Shown piece by piece: positions 23,807 through 36,310 of a stretch of DNA of 64,000 bases. The notes below the pieces were generated by a model. The model was not told where the DNA came from. It was given only the letters and a program-made list of their open reading frames with translations, and ran no database searches. Both the position numbers and the translations under genes were made by a program. How positions within the stretch are numbered: position 1 is the first letter of the stretch; each line of letters opens with the position of its first letter. Origin of the DNA: Aselliscus stoliczkanus (lineage: Eukaryota > Chordata > Mammalia > Chiroptera > Hipposideridae); NCBI GenBank assembly GCA_033961575.1, contig CM066729.1, forward strand, positions 35,312,501 through 35,376,500, given 5' to 3'.

Positions 23807-26640
23807 GAACAGCCCTGCTAAGACTTATAAATAGACATCCACTCTTTGGTAATGTGGACCTATGAGCATGCACTATTTTCTTTAGAGGAACATATATAAA
23901 CAATATATCAACATATATTGACAGTGTTGTGTTAACACAACCACACTGGGAAAAAAGAAAGTAAATTATAGGCAAAACATTTTATTTTAGTAGAATCTGA
24001 GTCATAATTCCAAAACATGGCAACATCCCTCACTCTAGATTCCAGAGACACTCCAGGGTAAAGTAATCTCACTAGAAGGCTGAGTTTGAAGGCTAGTAAA
24101 AATGGGCACTCTGACATACAAATCTTATATAGGTTACAGTTTTATTTTAAAAGAATATAATTTGAACAACATCTACCAAAAAATATTTGAGCAACATTTA
24201 CTGGGGATGTTCAATGGGAGCTATTGAATGCAGCTTCTCAGTTTTACTTGGTCCCAGGGGACTTTAAAGATAGAGATGATCAAGGTAAACTGTCTGTGCT
24301 GGCCGCTGTCTTGTCAGACTGAAGAAAGAATGTAGTGGACCTTATCATACCTGTTTAATTTCCATTCACATCACCCTGACACTCCAGTATAATTGTTTTA
24401 CTAGGTTATAAGATCTGCCTTTGACAACCCCTGTATGTGGAGCTAACATCTGGATTCTTGCTTTTTTGCCCTGATTGTTACATGACCACTATCAAGCCAC
24501 CCTACAATCTGTCTCCTGAGTGACTGCCCAGATGGAAAATACATAACACAGCCACATTCATTGGTGCCATTTCAAGATCTGCAAGCTGCACTAAACTCTT
24601 AGAAGCACACTCAATTCTCTCTCCATGCTCAATATCTTTTCAGAGCTCCACCATATTAAGCCCAACTGAAGATGTGAAATCACCAACTCTTACAAATGAT
24701 GCCTGAAAAAGACAACTTCTGTCTTTTCACAGAAAAGACATTCTCATGTCTCATACACATGTGGATAAGACAAATAGATTTAGTCAGGGCAGTTTTCTAT
24801 CCCATCAGCTTTACAAATGACAATGAGAGTCCAGGCAGTCATGCAGCAGTGTGACCTCAAGGGTGTTTTTGTCTGACAACGTGAAATCAGCCATGAACCT
24901 CCGACATAGCATGTCTATCCTATGAACTTACCTTCTATCCTTTCTGCTTTCCCATTGATTCTGTCCTATTTTTTTAGCAAGTGTTATTTATTTTGTTGTT
25001 GTAGTAGTATTTTTGTGTTAATAAAAATCAAAATTCTGTAAGTATAGACTACTTGGAAATTCACTACAGTATAGATAATATTAAATCATCAAAAATAAAC
25101 AACCTAAGAAATACATAGTATTAATATTATGGAGTATATTTTAGCTAATGTTTCTGTTTATATTATTTTCTTGTTCACAGAATTTGTAAGAAGTAGTCAG
25201 TGTCATTCTTTTTTCCAAAATCATGAATTTCAATCCCCACAATTTCTTTAATGATATGACCATAACATAATTTACTAAAGCTATTTCCTATTATTGGATA
25301 TGTTTTCAGCTTTTTCTCAGTATGATTTCCTTAGAATAAGACAGCTCCAAATTCAAAGTGTCATCTTATTATATAGCCTAAATGATTGTATTCAATTCTA
25401 ATTCAGAATAATCTGAGTATATTTTGGTTTCTGGGTTTGAGCCATTTGCAATGTACCATAGCTGATATATTTTTAAATTTACTCTGTGAAAATCATGTAG
25501 ACGAATCCATAAATTTTAGTCTTTGCAATCAACACAAATTTAACATCCTTAATCATATTGTCAGTGTTTGTAAAAAAACAATAACAACAAACAAACAAAC
25601 AAAACCTTGAGATTTTCAGAGCTACCATTCTATAGTATTTTAAAAGTAAAGAAGTTAGATAGCATTCATGCAGTTTGTAAACCCTTATTTTCCATTTATC
25701 ATGAGAACAGATATACATACACATATCTGTTTTTATCTCTATTACTATCTCTAACTTTATTATTTTTTAATGGAAGAAAATACTTATTATATCCATTTTA
25801 AATTGTTGGACAATAAAGGTTATAAAATGTACTTCAGTTTATGAAATCAGTCATAGCATTTTCCATCCCAAATTTCAGCCATAGTTTACAAAAGTTCCGT
25901 TATTCTTTCATTAGAAAAAGCTCCCCTCCCTTTCTGTCATGTGGCAGCATGTATCTAGTACCTAGGAAAATGATCTGGCTCCTCTATCATACTGATCTTA
26001 TTATAATGTAATAATGACTTAACTTCCTCTACACATGAAGGTACCAACAACAATTTTGGAAGCAAATGAAAATGTTTTTTGATTTTATATCCCTAAACAT
26101 TGATAACGTATTATTTAGTAATTATCCCCTCTAGACACAAAGTAAGGATTTAAGCCCTGCCAGTCTTATAGAGTCTTTATATTTCATGGAGATTATTACA
26201 GAGTTTAAGTAGTGTATTCACATATCCACTGATTGGATTTATAATAATGACAGAAGTATGCTGAAAACTCAGATTAATTGGTTCTTGTTTCAAAACTGAG
26301 TAAATAGGTCAGTGCAAGGAAAGGTTAGTACAAAGTAATACAGTAGGTCAATGGGTAAAATAGGGCAAGTCGTAAAGAGTTCTAAGTGACATCCTGAGAA
26401 TTCTGTCCTGAAGAACAGATCCCAAGCCCTAACTATTCTGCTTAAATCTTACATGTAAATGATCATATATGTGAGTGAATGTCAATAAAAAATAGGCAAA
26501 ATGACACTAATTGTGTTGAAAAAATTATGTTTTTCAACTAAATAAAATGAATACTTTCTCAGAGGACTCCTTATTCAAGTTACTGAAGTCCAGACTCCTC
26601 AGTTATTTTGAAAGTTATATGCTGCTAATAAATATATTAA
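23807..26640. other. Unassigned intergenic sequence
   Basis: About 2.8 kb without a recognised gene or repeat family. Short open frames (up to 81 codons) have no domain features. A (CAAA)n patch lies at 25588-25602. Confidence 0.5.
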
Positions 26641-26701
26641 ATTAGCCAGCAGCCCTGGTTCAGGTCCTACATATGAGGGCCAGTGACACTGCCCTAAAAA
26701 A

Positions 26702-26740
<39 letters not shown>

Positions 26741-26742
26741 AT
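26641..26742 (+). mobile_element. 5'-truncated tRNA SINE with (AAAT)n tail
   Basis: Only the second half of the head remains: GCCAGCAGCCCTGGTTCAGG through CACTGCCCT. The tail has expanded to AAAT repeats (26697-26742). The A box is missing, so it could not be transcribed from its own promoter. Confidence 0.85.
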
Positions 26743-27660
26743 ATAATTTTCTAAGAAATATCTCACTTAAATATTTATATTATGTATGTATAGAAGTAAA
26801 TATATAAAATACATAGTATATATTTTATATAAACTATACAGAAAGTATTTATGAAAAGCAATTAATATTTTATTTTCAGCATTTGAAACTAAAGAGCAAC
26901 CTTTTATCTGCAGCAAGTCACTATTGAAAATGGAATATATATGGCTAAAAGTTTTAATCCTCACACATTGTCTTTTAATTTCCTCCTGTCAAATTAGTGC
27001 CAGTAAAAATCCACCAATTGACAGTTTGAGAGAAAAAATTCTTTTATAAAGTTTCTATCATTTAACCCCCATGTGACCCTTTAACAAAATTCCTAACACT
27101 GAGATCTTCAATGAGAAAATACAATCTAGAGTGAAAAGATTAGATAAAATGGTGAGAAATGACATTAGAGGCATTTTGAAATGATACAATATCTGTTGTG
27201 AATTTATTTTTCTTGACAATTCTTTATTTCCTAAGGAATTTGGAATTTTCATGATGAGTACAAAGCTCATCCATAATTCTTTTTATTTTAACTTTGAAAC
27301 ACTAAGGTTGAATTTAATTTAAATTTCAGATTTTGACTCAAACTTTATTGCTGTATTTCAAAAAATGACATAAAACAAATATTTAGAGTGATTTCCTTCA
27401 CGTATCTTAGATTGAGAAAGCATGTTATGTACCAGCCAAAATAGGAGTGACTATTTCTTACATAGTTCTTATTTGGAGTAAATTAAGCAGTAAGATTTAC
27501 AGAGAAATTTCAGGAAAGATCTCTATCTTCATAGTAATATAGGCACTTCATAAATATATGTAGAATATTGGCTCAACTTTGAACAGGTAAGCAGGTCTAA
27601 ATTATGTCACTGCTCAGTAGCATGCCTACCCCTTAGAAAGTCATGTTTTTGCTTCTATGT
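26743..27660. other. Unassigned intergenic sequence
   Basis: Nothing recognised. Very AT-rich. Confidence 0.5.
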
Positions 27661-27764
27661 TCTTTTTTTTTTTTTTCTTTTTTTGAGGGCAGTGTCACTG
27701 GCCCTCATTAGTGGGACCCGAATCAAGCCAGCGCTTAACCACCGCGCCACTCAGCCGGCTCCTA
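27661..27764 (-). mobile_element. tRNA-derived SINE, short form, reverse, internal deletion
   Basis: T-rich tail, GAGGGCAGTGTCACTGGCCC, a deletion removing most of the B-box-proximal 'gggccgctggcttcc' part, then CGCTTAACCACCGCGCCACT. The flanking CTATG... motif on each side (left 27656, right 27763) may be a short TSD. Confidence 0.85.
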
Positions 27765-28151
27765 TGCCTTTCTTTATATTCCTAAAAAGTGTTTCCTAGT
27801 TTTTATATCTGGCTTGCTTCTAGTCATATTTTCAAACTCTTCTCAGGTATCATAATCTCTGAAATACCATTATTTTCCATATGACACTGAGTTAGATGCT
27901 CTTCCAATGCATTCCTATAATAGCATCATATATTTTCCTCTATATTAGCAATTGCACCCAGTGGTAGTTGATAATGTAGAACTAACATAGGCATAGAGAA
28001 TACATATTTGGAAGAGCATAATTTTTAGGGTCAGGCTGACTTGGATTCCACTTTACCTCTAAGTAACTATACTCTGTTGCACAAGTTAATGTATCACATC
28101 TAGCTTTGTTTTTCATTTCTGTAAAATAAGGACTAGAAGTTTCTACAATAA
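27765..28151. other. Unassigned sequence
   Basis: No gene or repeat recognised. Confidence 0.45.
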
Positions 28152-28421
28152 AAGGAAGTTTTTGTTTGTTTGTTTGTTTGTTTTAAAGAGAGCAGTATCA
28201 CTGGCCCTCATATGTAGGATCCTAACCCGGGCCACTGGTGTACCAAACCAGCTTTTAACTACCTCGCCACTCAGCCGGCCCAAAATGCAAACTTTTTTTT
28301 TTTTTTTTTTCCAGAGGGCAGTGTCACTGGCCCTCATTTGTGGGATCCGAACCGGGGCCGCTGGCATCCCAAACCAGCTCTTAACCACCATGGCACTCAG
28401 CCGGCCCTACAAGGAAGTTTT
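28152..28421 (-). mobile_element. Two-unit tRNA SINE insertion, reverse, one shared TSD
   Basis: Two complete short-form SINEs in the same orientation: unit 1 at 28185-28280 with a (TTTG)n tail, and unit 2 at 28311-28407 with a T-run tail. They are joined by the 11-base spacer AAAATGCAAAC. AAGGAAGTTTT is repeated exactly at 28152-28162 and 28411-28421, outside both units. No second TSD is evident around either unit alone. Either one arrived as a dimer, or one inserted into the tail of the other and kept the outer TSD. Confidence 0.9.
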
Positions 28422-29770
28422 GATGATGATTTATTTATTATTTTAAAATATAATTTCCTATATATAATTGCTAGATAAATATAGACAAAGAGAAAAAGAA
28501 AGAAAAAGAGACAGAGGGATGATTTTAGGCTCTGGGAATAGAAAATTATTTGATTTAAAAAGGGTGGGATTTTACAACCCAGCCATAAAATAACATTAAC
28601 AATAACAAAAAACCCCACAAAAACAAACAGACAAACAAAAAACAGTGAGGCAAAGAAATTTTATTCTAAGATTATAAATTTATGATTTAAGGAATAAAGA
28701 GAATGGGTGAGACAATAGTACAAGATATTTTGAATAAATTTTTGGAGCAAATGAACAAGGATCATGGATGAGTAAATTGTTCTTTTCAAAGAGATTTATG
28801 AAGTTGATCAACTTCAGATGATAGTAAATTCATAGAGCCATCAGAGTGGTTAACTTAGGTGGACCAAAAGTAGTTTCATAGTTATGTAAACTTACAGACT
28901 TCAGGGAATATAATATTATATATATATAGTTTTTAACATGCATGTCTTAAAAAGACATATTTTTTTAGTTCAAATTTCCATAGTCAATACTGAATGCATA
29001 TTTTACTATCATATAAACAAGTGTATTAGTATATCATAATTTAGTCTGTCCCTTTGTTAATATGTAGCTTATTACTAAGTCCCAGTATCATAAATTACAC
29101 CATTGTTTTGTACATATACATGTACACACTAACACATGTTTGTACACTGTTTATGCATATATATAATCACTGTTTATATCATTATTTTTAATGTTTTTCC
29201 TACATTGCACATTATTTCTTAATTCATTAATTCCCAAAAATATAATTTTTAAAGTATGACCATATCAATTCATGAACAAATTGTCAAATGTCTTTACAGA
29301 TAGGGTTAGGTGGATACAAATGCAATCCCACTGGTAAGATGAGAAAAACTCCATGCATTATGGCTTTCACCTCAATGATTCATATTAGTTCAGTTAACTT
29401 GCAGTAACTTAACATGTACCCATTGCTTTTTTAAAGGTTTGTATGCATTATTTTTATATAAAAGTTATAACATTTAAATGTAAGCTTGCTTTGAATGCCA
29501 CAAAATTTTGTTGGTTCATTTTATTCTTAATTTCCCTGTTACAGTTATTTGGGCTTATTTTTCAGAAATTCCATTTTTTATTGTTTTGAATCTTTTCCCT
29601 ATTTACTTCATCACTAACATCTTTATCATTTTGAATCCCTATCATTTGTATCTATTCAAATAAGGCAACTCAGGTCAGTCCACTACACCATTTATTAAAT
29701 AGTCTTCAGCATCAACTCATGCCTCTCTCTCTCTAAAGCAGTTATTAGTTTATTGGTTTGGTTTTTATTT
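28422..29770. other. Unassigned intergenic sequence
   Basis: About 1.35 kb, AT-rich, nothing recognised. Confidence 0.5.
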
Positions 29771-29832
29771 CATTCATTCATTCATTCATTCAATCATTCA
29801 TTCATTTATTCATTCATTCATGCATTCATTCA
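29771..29832. repeat. (ATTC)n microsatellite
   Basis: About 15 tandem CATT units with a few substitutions (AATC, TTAT, TGCA variants). Confidence 0.95.
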
Positions 29833-29867
29833 CCTGTTTCAAAATCAAAATATTTGAGAAGGTATAT

Positions 29868-30250
29868 ATTATTGGAATAAATGTGTCCCTTCAAAATTCA
29901 ATAAATCAAAAGCCCTAACCTTAATTGTGACTGTATGTTGGGCTTTGAAGCAAGTGGGAAAGATTAAATGAGATCATATGGGGAAGCCTTAATCCGATAG
30001 GACTGGTGTCTTTATAAGAAGAAAACATACCAAAGGTCTATATATGTCTCTGCACATAAGCAAACAGAAAAAGCCATTGAGTACACAGTGAGAAGGCAGC
30101 TGCCTGCAACCCAAGGAGAGGGGTTTCGCCAGAACCAGCCCTGCTGGCATCTTGACCCTAGCCTCCAAAACTGTAAGAAAATAAATATCTGATATTTAAG
30201 CCACCCAGTCTGGAGTATTTTGTTATAGCAGCCCGAACAGACTACTACAT
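29868..30250 (+). mobile_element. MLT1/MST-type MaLR solo LTR
   Basis: Shows the typical LTR order: 'agccctaaccttaattgtgac', 'taggactggtgtctttataagaaga', 'cacagtgagaaggcagc', 'ctggcatcttgaccctagcctccaaaactgtaagaaaataaat' (polyadenylation signal AATAAA) and the end 'ttgttatagcagcccgaacagac'. No internal region is attached. Confidence 0.85.
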
Positions 30251-31796
30251 TATATAATGAAAAGTCTTTTTACTCCCTGTCTTCCAGTCCTTTAATGTAT
30301 TTACACAGAGGCAGACATTATTATTGTTTTTTAAAATATTTCCAGAAATATTTGATGCACGTACAAGGAAATAAGCATCCATACACACATTTGTATCTTT
30401 TCTTTTACGTATTTCATAAATGACAATTTTCTTTTCTCAAATTGTCCCATTTGTCTCCCAGTGAATACCTGTATGATATTTGGGGCATTCTTCTCTTTAT
30501 ATGCCTTACAGTTTGCCTTAATTTCTGTGATGATTTACTTTCTTAAACATTTTTTCTTTGTTCTCATACCTTGTATTTCAGTATCTTCTCCTGTAGTTCA
30601 TCCTCTTTATTGAATTGGTGCATTAGTGCATTATGGTACTGTTTCTCAGCTTCAATCATCACATTAACTGTTTTTTCTAATTTATGGAAACATATTTGGT
30701 CTTGGTTTTTATTTTCTCCTTGGCAAAATTTCTAGTGAATGTTATTTGCTTATAATTTGGCTTTGCTTTTCTCTGATATGTCTATAGCTCCAGCCATATT
30801 TCCTGAAGAAAGTAGGTTTCTCTGGTTGTTAAGTCTCTAGCTCCCTTTAACAGCAGTGCCATTACAGTACAGAATTGGCTATTTTGTAACTGCTATTCTC
30901 TATTTCTATGATAAGGTGATACTGGAAATGAACAGAACTTATATGCTTGCTGGCTGTATTTTTCATAACAGCTTCATTAAATTTCTAAATTTTTGCAAAG
31001 GGTTATTTTCAAGGTCTTTAGATCAATTGCAAATTTTTTTCATTTTCTCTCCTCACAAGAACAGGATACAACATATCAAATGTAGCTTAGCTGGTACCAT
31101 AATAGATGAGAAGATTTTGGTAATTATTTTGAAAACTATACACTGGGAAAGGTTGTGTGCCAACCAGACAGACATTTATTGGGTGTTTCCTATATGCATA
31201 GATAGAAGAGCAATGTTGGATACACAGACACAAAAAGTCTCAGCACTCGAAGATTTTATATTATAAGAAGAGATAAAGAAATAAGCAGGTAACTAAGTTG
31301 CACTTCAGAGAGCAGTAATACACTTGGACAAAAATAAAACATGGTGAGCCTAATAGGAAAATCCTGAATGTGGAGAAAGTATTGCTATTTTGTATAGGGT
31401 GGGCAGGAAGAACCTCAATAGTAGACTGAAATTTAAGCACACGTGGAGAATAAATGAGGGAGTGAATCATATACCTAACTGGTGAAGGCCTATAGGCTGG
31501 AATTCTAAATGCATATGGAACTAAATATCTTTATTCTCTACTTTTGAGGTATATTTACTAGAATCCTGACCATAAATTTTATAATCTTGGTATTCCTAAC
31601 CTTTTCTGACTTTCTGATTTAATCGACCATTTCTTAATAGCTTTTATGTTTTCCACCTTTATATTATTTTAAATTAACCCCAAATTTGTACTTTATTTTC
31701 AGTTACAAAAACCTGATACATAATTGAGGGTGGAAACTGGTAAATTTTAAGAGTTCCTAAAATACCACTAAAAAATGTGATAATTATTTATACCCT
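30251..31796. other. Unassigned intergenic sequence
   Basis: About 1.5 kb. The longest open frame (30856-31266, 136 codons) has no recognisable domain, no conserved start context and AT-driven composition. I do not call it a gene. Confidence 0.5.
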
Positions 31797-31837
31797 CTGC
31801 TATGGGTTGAATTATATCTCTAAAAAAGATATGCTGA
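31797..31837 (+). mobile_element. MLT1-type LTR, left fragment
   Basis: 'ctatgggttgaattatatctc' is the start of an MLT1-type LTR. The rest of the LTR lies at 42701-43140, beyond the L1 nest. AAGATATGCTGA at its right edge pairs with AAGATATGTTGA at 42701, the TSD of the intervening L1. Confidence 0.8.
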
Positions 31838-31840
31838 GGT

Positions 31841-32949
31841 CATGCTCACCTCTTCTCAGGACCACACCAATTCCAACTAAACCATAGAACAACCATCATT
31901 GAGAATCACCAGCAGTCTAGCTGAACAGAAGTCCTACAACTACAGACACACAGAAGTCACCTCGAGACTAGCAGGAGGAGCAGAGACACAGACGGGCTGG
32001 TCCCACACCCACATGTGACCATTAAAAATCAGGAAAGAGATCTGGGCTATGGAGTTTCCCCCCTGAGGTGTGAGGGGTCCCACCACCTCCTGCCCAGGGT
32101 TTCAGTGCCCTTTAACTCTTGGCTGTGAAGACTAGGAGAAATTGTGACTGAGTGAGATGAGGGTGGCTGCACTCCCAGGTGCTCCTCTTAAGGGACCGCG
32201 CATGGACTTACTTGCTGATGGACTCACTCGCTCTGAGCTCCAGAGCTGGGTCAACAGCTTGAAAGGCACCAGAGACATACAGGGAGGAACTGAATTGTCT
32301 GGCTTCATGTTGAGGGTTTGAAGGGCAGCTTTCTCACAGATGCAGGAATTGGTGGAAGCCATGTCTCTTTGCTGAGTCCTCCTCCTCACTGCATGCAGAC
32401 GCAGGTGGCCACTGCATATATATGGATCTCCATCAAATTGGCTATTACCTTTCATTTGCAACACCCTAGTGACTTCCTGAGCCCACATGCCACCCAATTT
32501 TCAGGCACACCCAATCCTCTTCTAGCAGCCTTTTCATATAAACAGCCCACCTTGGATCAAGCTGAGGACTTTCCTAAAATCTCTCAAAGGCTCATGAAAC
32601 CCAAACAAGCAGCATCTGGCTTCAGCATGCCTCGTACCTCTGATTGAGCAGCCCTAAGCCTGGCACTAGTGACAGCTGGCCTTGGTTCACAGCTTGACCT
32701 CTCAAGACACGTTTAAACACAGTACAGGTGGTGGCCATCTCTGGATTGCTTTGTGGCTCATGCCAGGTGGCCTCAGGGCAGGGCACAGGCTTTGGCTGAA
32801 CTTGGCCTGCAGCAGTTCCTCTTCCAGGAGGAGGCACATACAGTGTCCAGCTTCAGACTGGGCCAGAGGATCACACAGCCACCCCCAAGGATGACACACC
32901 CAAATGGCAGACTGGGCAGGCATCAGAGTCCTGTTAAAGCAAATCCTGC
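31841..32949 (+). mobile_element. L1 5'UTR (left of the retrovirus insertion)
   Basis: A GC-richer block of about 1.1 kb, homologous at its start to 18779-18970. It continues through 'ggccatctctggattgctttgtggctcatgcc' and 'gaggaggcacatacagtgtccagcttcagactg', typical L1 5'UTR phrases. It breaks at 32949, where the retroviral LTR starts, and resumes near 38741. This is the promoter region of the host L1. Open frames here are not genes. Confidence 0.72.
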
Positions 32950-33301
32950 TGTCTGGGAGTGTGATGGTCCCAGTGTAAGGTACCCATGACTCTGGGAGCT
33001 GGAAGAAGATACTGGGAGCCAAAGGCAGAGTAGACATGCTTTATTCATTGGCTGTCTAAGTACCACCCGCTTTGTGCTGTGCAATGACCAGGTTTTATCC
33101 TGTGCAGGAACAACAGTGGCTCATAGCCAAAGTGCTTACAAAAGGCACATAATCGGTGACATGATCAAAGTTGAACGGCACCTAGGCAAAACTCTTATCT
33201 TCCATACCGAGTGGGTCGCTACGGCAGTTACGCTGGGCGGCCAGGAGAGGGAGACTGACCAACTCCTTCTTCCCTACACTCCACCCCTTCAGGGTTCCTC
33301 A
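32950..33301 (-). repeat. Retroviral 3' LTR (provirus on minus strand)
   Basis: A 352-bp LTR. On the plus strand it begins TGTCTGGGAG and ends in TCA, so it runs TGA...ACA on its own strand. The polyadenylation signal is the complement of TTTATT at 33040-33045. It aligns with 38399-38737 over its whole length, with about one difference in eight by eye. That divergence indicates an old insertion. The left flank AATCCTGC and a CCTGC at 38741-38745 may be the TSD, displaced by 3 bases. Confidence 0.85.
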
Positions 33302-34850
33302 CCGGCCTGTTTGCTCATTGAGGCGAGGGTCTGTGTCCCAGACATCCATGAGAGCAGGGCAGAGCCCTGTACCCAGAGCCCACAACAGCAGCAGAAAGCC
33401 ACCAGGGGACAATCCCTGCCTCCCCTAAGGGCGAGGGCCCACCTCCAGCAGGTGGAAAGGTGAGCCTACCATTCCTGTAGGGGGTCTTCTGTCAGGTTTG
33501 AATACCGTCGATCTCTTCAGCTAAGGCAGACAGAGCCTGGCTTACATTTTTCTCATTATCTGCAATATACACACAGCATTCAGTATGCACGATGGCACAG
33601 GTTCCTCCTTGGGTAGGAGTTAAAATGTCCAAAGCCATCTGATTCTGGAGGACTACTTTCCTCATTGGTTTACGTCCTCCGTCAGGAGGCCCAGGGCTGG
33701 TGGGTTTGGTTGAGGGCCTGGGCAGTGTGCTCCACAAGAGCAGTCACCTGTGTTTCCATTACAATGGTACTGGCCTGGGAGCTCAAGATAGCCAGGGGAT
33801 AAAACCACCTGGGCGTCCTCTTGACATAGTGGTGTTTGGCTTTGAATGACTCCCAATTTTGGGATTGACTCTCTAATGTGGGTCGTATGCTAGCTGGGAG
33901 GTATGGCTTTTCCCATGTACAATGCCCTGTCCACTTGCCAGGGAGGTAGGGCCAGCCATATGAGCCACAAACCCACAGGGTCCTTTCAGGGACAAAAATG
34001 GTGGGGGCCAACCCCTGTTGCCTTTGGATGTTCCACAATACACGACCTTCGGGCACTTGAGTTATGCTTTGGCAGAAGCCACAGGCACCCAGCCCATGCC
34101 TCTGTTGCCGGTCTGTTGTTGGAAACACAGAGGAATGACCTGGGTAAGCTCCATGCCTTCACTCATGAACCACCCCCTCTGTCCCATACCGCATGGCTCA
34201 GCCATGGCTTGGTGCGGTTTCTCTGCGCCGTCATGCAAGAAAGTCCTTGTCACCAGGTTGTGTCCCAGGCCTCTTGCCAGGGGCTCCATTCTCACAACCA
34301 GTCTAGTTTTCTGCAGTAGCCAGATGGATATTCCATGCCAGCCTTGCCGTGGCGCTGACTGGAAACTGCGTACACATCCAGCAGCGGGAGATGTTGGCTA
34401 CTCTGGCATAGGTGTGGGCCCAGTCCAGTATTGATTAGCCCATAGGCAGCTACAGGCAGAAATAAATAGTAGTCATAGGAACCAGCAATGGAAAATCTCT
34501 CCCATCAGGGAGGATACAGGCTAGTTTCTTATCCCAGGAAAGGAGGGTTGCCGCAACTGGCACCTTTCCCGACTTTTGGTACCATACCTTTATGGCGGTG
34601 CTTGGGGTACCTTGTGTGGTTTCAACTTGTAGCAGGACAGGGGACCCCATAATAGGCCACAGTGAGAGCACAAACGTTGCTCGCAAAATCATCCCTGTAT
34701 CGGCACCTCCATGTACCACTGTCACTTGTGATGGCCATTCAGTCACCACCCCTGGCATCACTTGCAAATCACAGGTCAAACCCATCCTCCACGGGGCCAC
34801 CAGGCCCAACTGACAGTGGGCGCTTTTGACCTGCCAGGGCCAAGTCCATT
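33302..34850 (-). pseudogene. Decayed retroviral env region
   Basis: Minus-strand frames, broken by stops and shifts, cover a surface-subunit-like region (about 34850-33850) and a transmembrane-subunit region. The latter is clearest at 33737-33492: it keeps the gammaretrovirus-type CX6CC disulfide motif (33573-33599) just after the position of the conserved ectodomain segment. In exogenous relatives this subunit drives membrane fusion. Here the reading frame is interrupted and cannot give a full protein. Assignment rests on the CX6CC segment; the upstream part is assigned by position. Confidence 0.65.
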
Positions 34851-35340
34851 GCAGTCATTCTCCTACTTTAAGCATGAGTACTGGTGAAGACCCTCCCTTC
34901 TGTGGCTTCTCATTCAAGACTCTCAAAACACCCCAAAGACATGAGCCTCAATCGTGTATCATGGGAGGGTGTTTGGACACCCGAAGACCTTGCTTCAAAA
35001 GGCCATTGCAGAGTTCAATTATACCAGCTGCCCGTCCATCTTGGCAGCTCATCGCTTCACTTCTTGCTCCATAAAATAAATGACACATCACTTTCACTGA
35101 CTTGGGGGTGCCCATAGAGGGCACACGTAGCCATGCAAGAGTAGCTACCATATGTCACTGATCTGCAGCTGAACACAGCCAAGCAAACAATAACTCCATA
35201 GCCATATCCACTGCTGTGAAAGAATAAATGGCATTTCAGGTTTTAGGCAGGGGACCTACATAGTCCTCTCACCAGCGAGTGAGGGGCATCTTCCCTCACA
35301 TGAGTTGCTGTATCTCCCACGGGAGCTTCCACCACTGGGG
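34851..35340 (-). pseudogene. Decayed retroviral integrase region
   Basis: The minus-strand frame at 35151-34948 contains the segment around the last catalytic Glu of a retroviral integrase core ('AAGIIE' followed by 'NGLLKQGL'). It follows the RNase H region in correct pol order. Stops and shifts separate it from the zinc-binding end at about 35350. Confidence 0.7.
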
Positions 35341-36310
35341 ACTGTCCTAGCACAGACGACACAGTCGTGGCAGGCATCTGCTATCTCGTGCCACCTCAGG
35401 GGCAGCTCCCCCATGTCTGCTCACTTGCCACATGGCTCTGCTACCAGCATGCTGCAGCTTTCTTTGTAGCCAATGGGCCACATCAGTCACAGGGGCCCGT
35501 TCCAACCACTGGACCTGAGCCAAGGCATCTGCTTCATCATTGCCTGGGGATGTTAAGGGGGAGTGACTTGTAACATGTTTCAGGGTCACCTCCTTTCCTT
35601 GCCCTATGTTCCAGAGATCTTGCCACATGGCCTGACCCCACAGTGGACAGTGGGAGCCACAGCAATAGGCCTCAGAACACAACCCAGATGTATATACAAA
35701 TGACCAGGGGCCCAGGCTCATGGCTGACCATCATCCATACAGCCCGTAGTTTGGCCCACTGACTACTCTGGCCCACCTGAGTATCACAACACATAGTATC
35801 TGTTTTGGGCTGGAGTCCAACAGCTGTCCACATGGTGGTGACTCCCCTGCAGGAGCTATCTGTATACCAGGCATCTTCAGGTACTATGGGCAGTCGTTCC
35901 CTGTAGGGCAAGGACTCTAAGCCTTCCCCAGTGGGCAGAGTACTTGGTGTGGCCTGATCTACAAGCTCAACAGGCCCCAAGACTAGTTGCAGCTCTGTGC
36001 TCAAAGGGCTTGAACTGAGGTTGCTATGTTACTTCAAGCAGGTACCCCACTTGGCAAGGGTGGTGGTCTGCATCACTCCCATTTTGGGTCCGTGGGTCCA
36101 GGTGCATACCCAAAGCTTGAATGGGATAGGTTGTGTGACCCAACACTGTTGTTGTCCCTGTGCTGGCTTCTGTAGCCACCATAGCCATGTACACAGCAGA
36201 TAACTGCTTCTCTATCAAAGAGTAGTGGACATCCGCTCCTTTCCAAAATTGGGACCAAAACCCCACTGGCAACCAGAAACATTCCTGTCATTGCCAGAGG
36301 CCCCAACCAT
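35341..36310 (-). pseudogene. Decayed retroviral RNase H and connection region
   Basis: Minus-strand frames at 36272-36024, 36004-35672 and 35721-35347 show in order: the connection segment ('GFWSQ'), the RNase H aspartate (YTDSS), the glutamate segment (ELRAVW-like, here 'KLRAVW'), the late 'SPGNDEADALA' motif, and the start of the integrase zinc finger ('CLPRLCRLC'). The frames are separated by at least two shifts. Confidence 0.78.

Noticed and set aside
29771..29832. Regular short direct repeats that might suggest a CRISPR array
   Set aside because: A simple CATT microsatellite with no spacers, in a eukaryotic context.
30856..31266. 136-codon open frame
   Set aside because: No domain, no conserved features and AT-driven composition; expected by chance in 64 kb.
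33074..34434. Plus-strand open frames of 129-138 codons across the provirus
   Set aside because: They are antisense shadows of the decayed env and LTR on the minus strand. GC-rich retroviral sequence commonly gives such frames.
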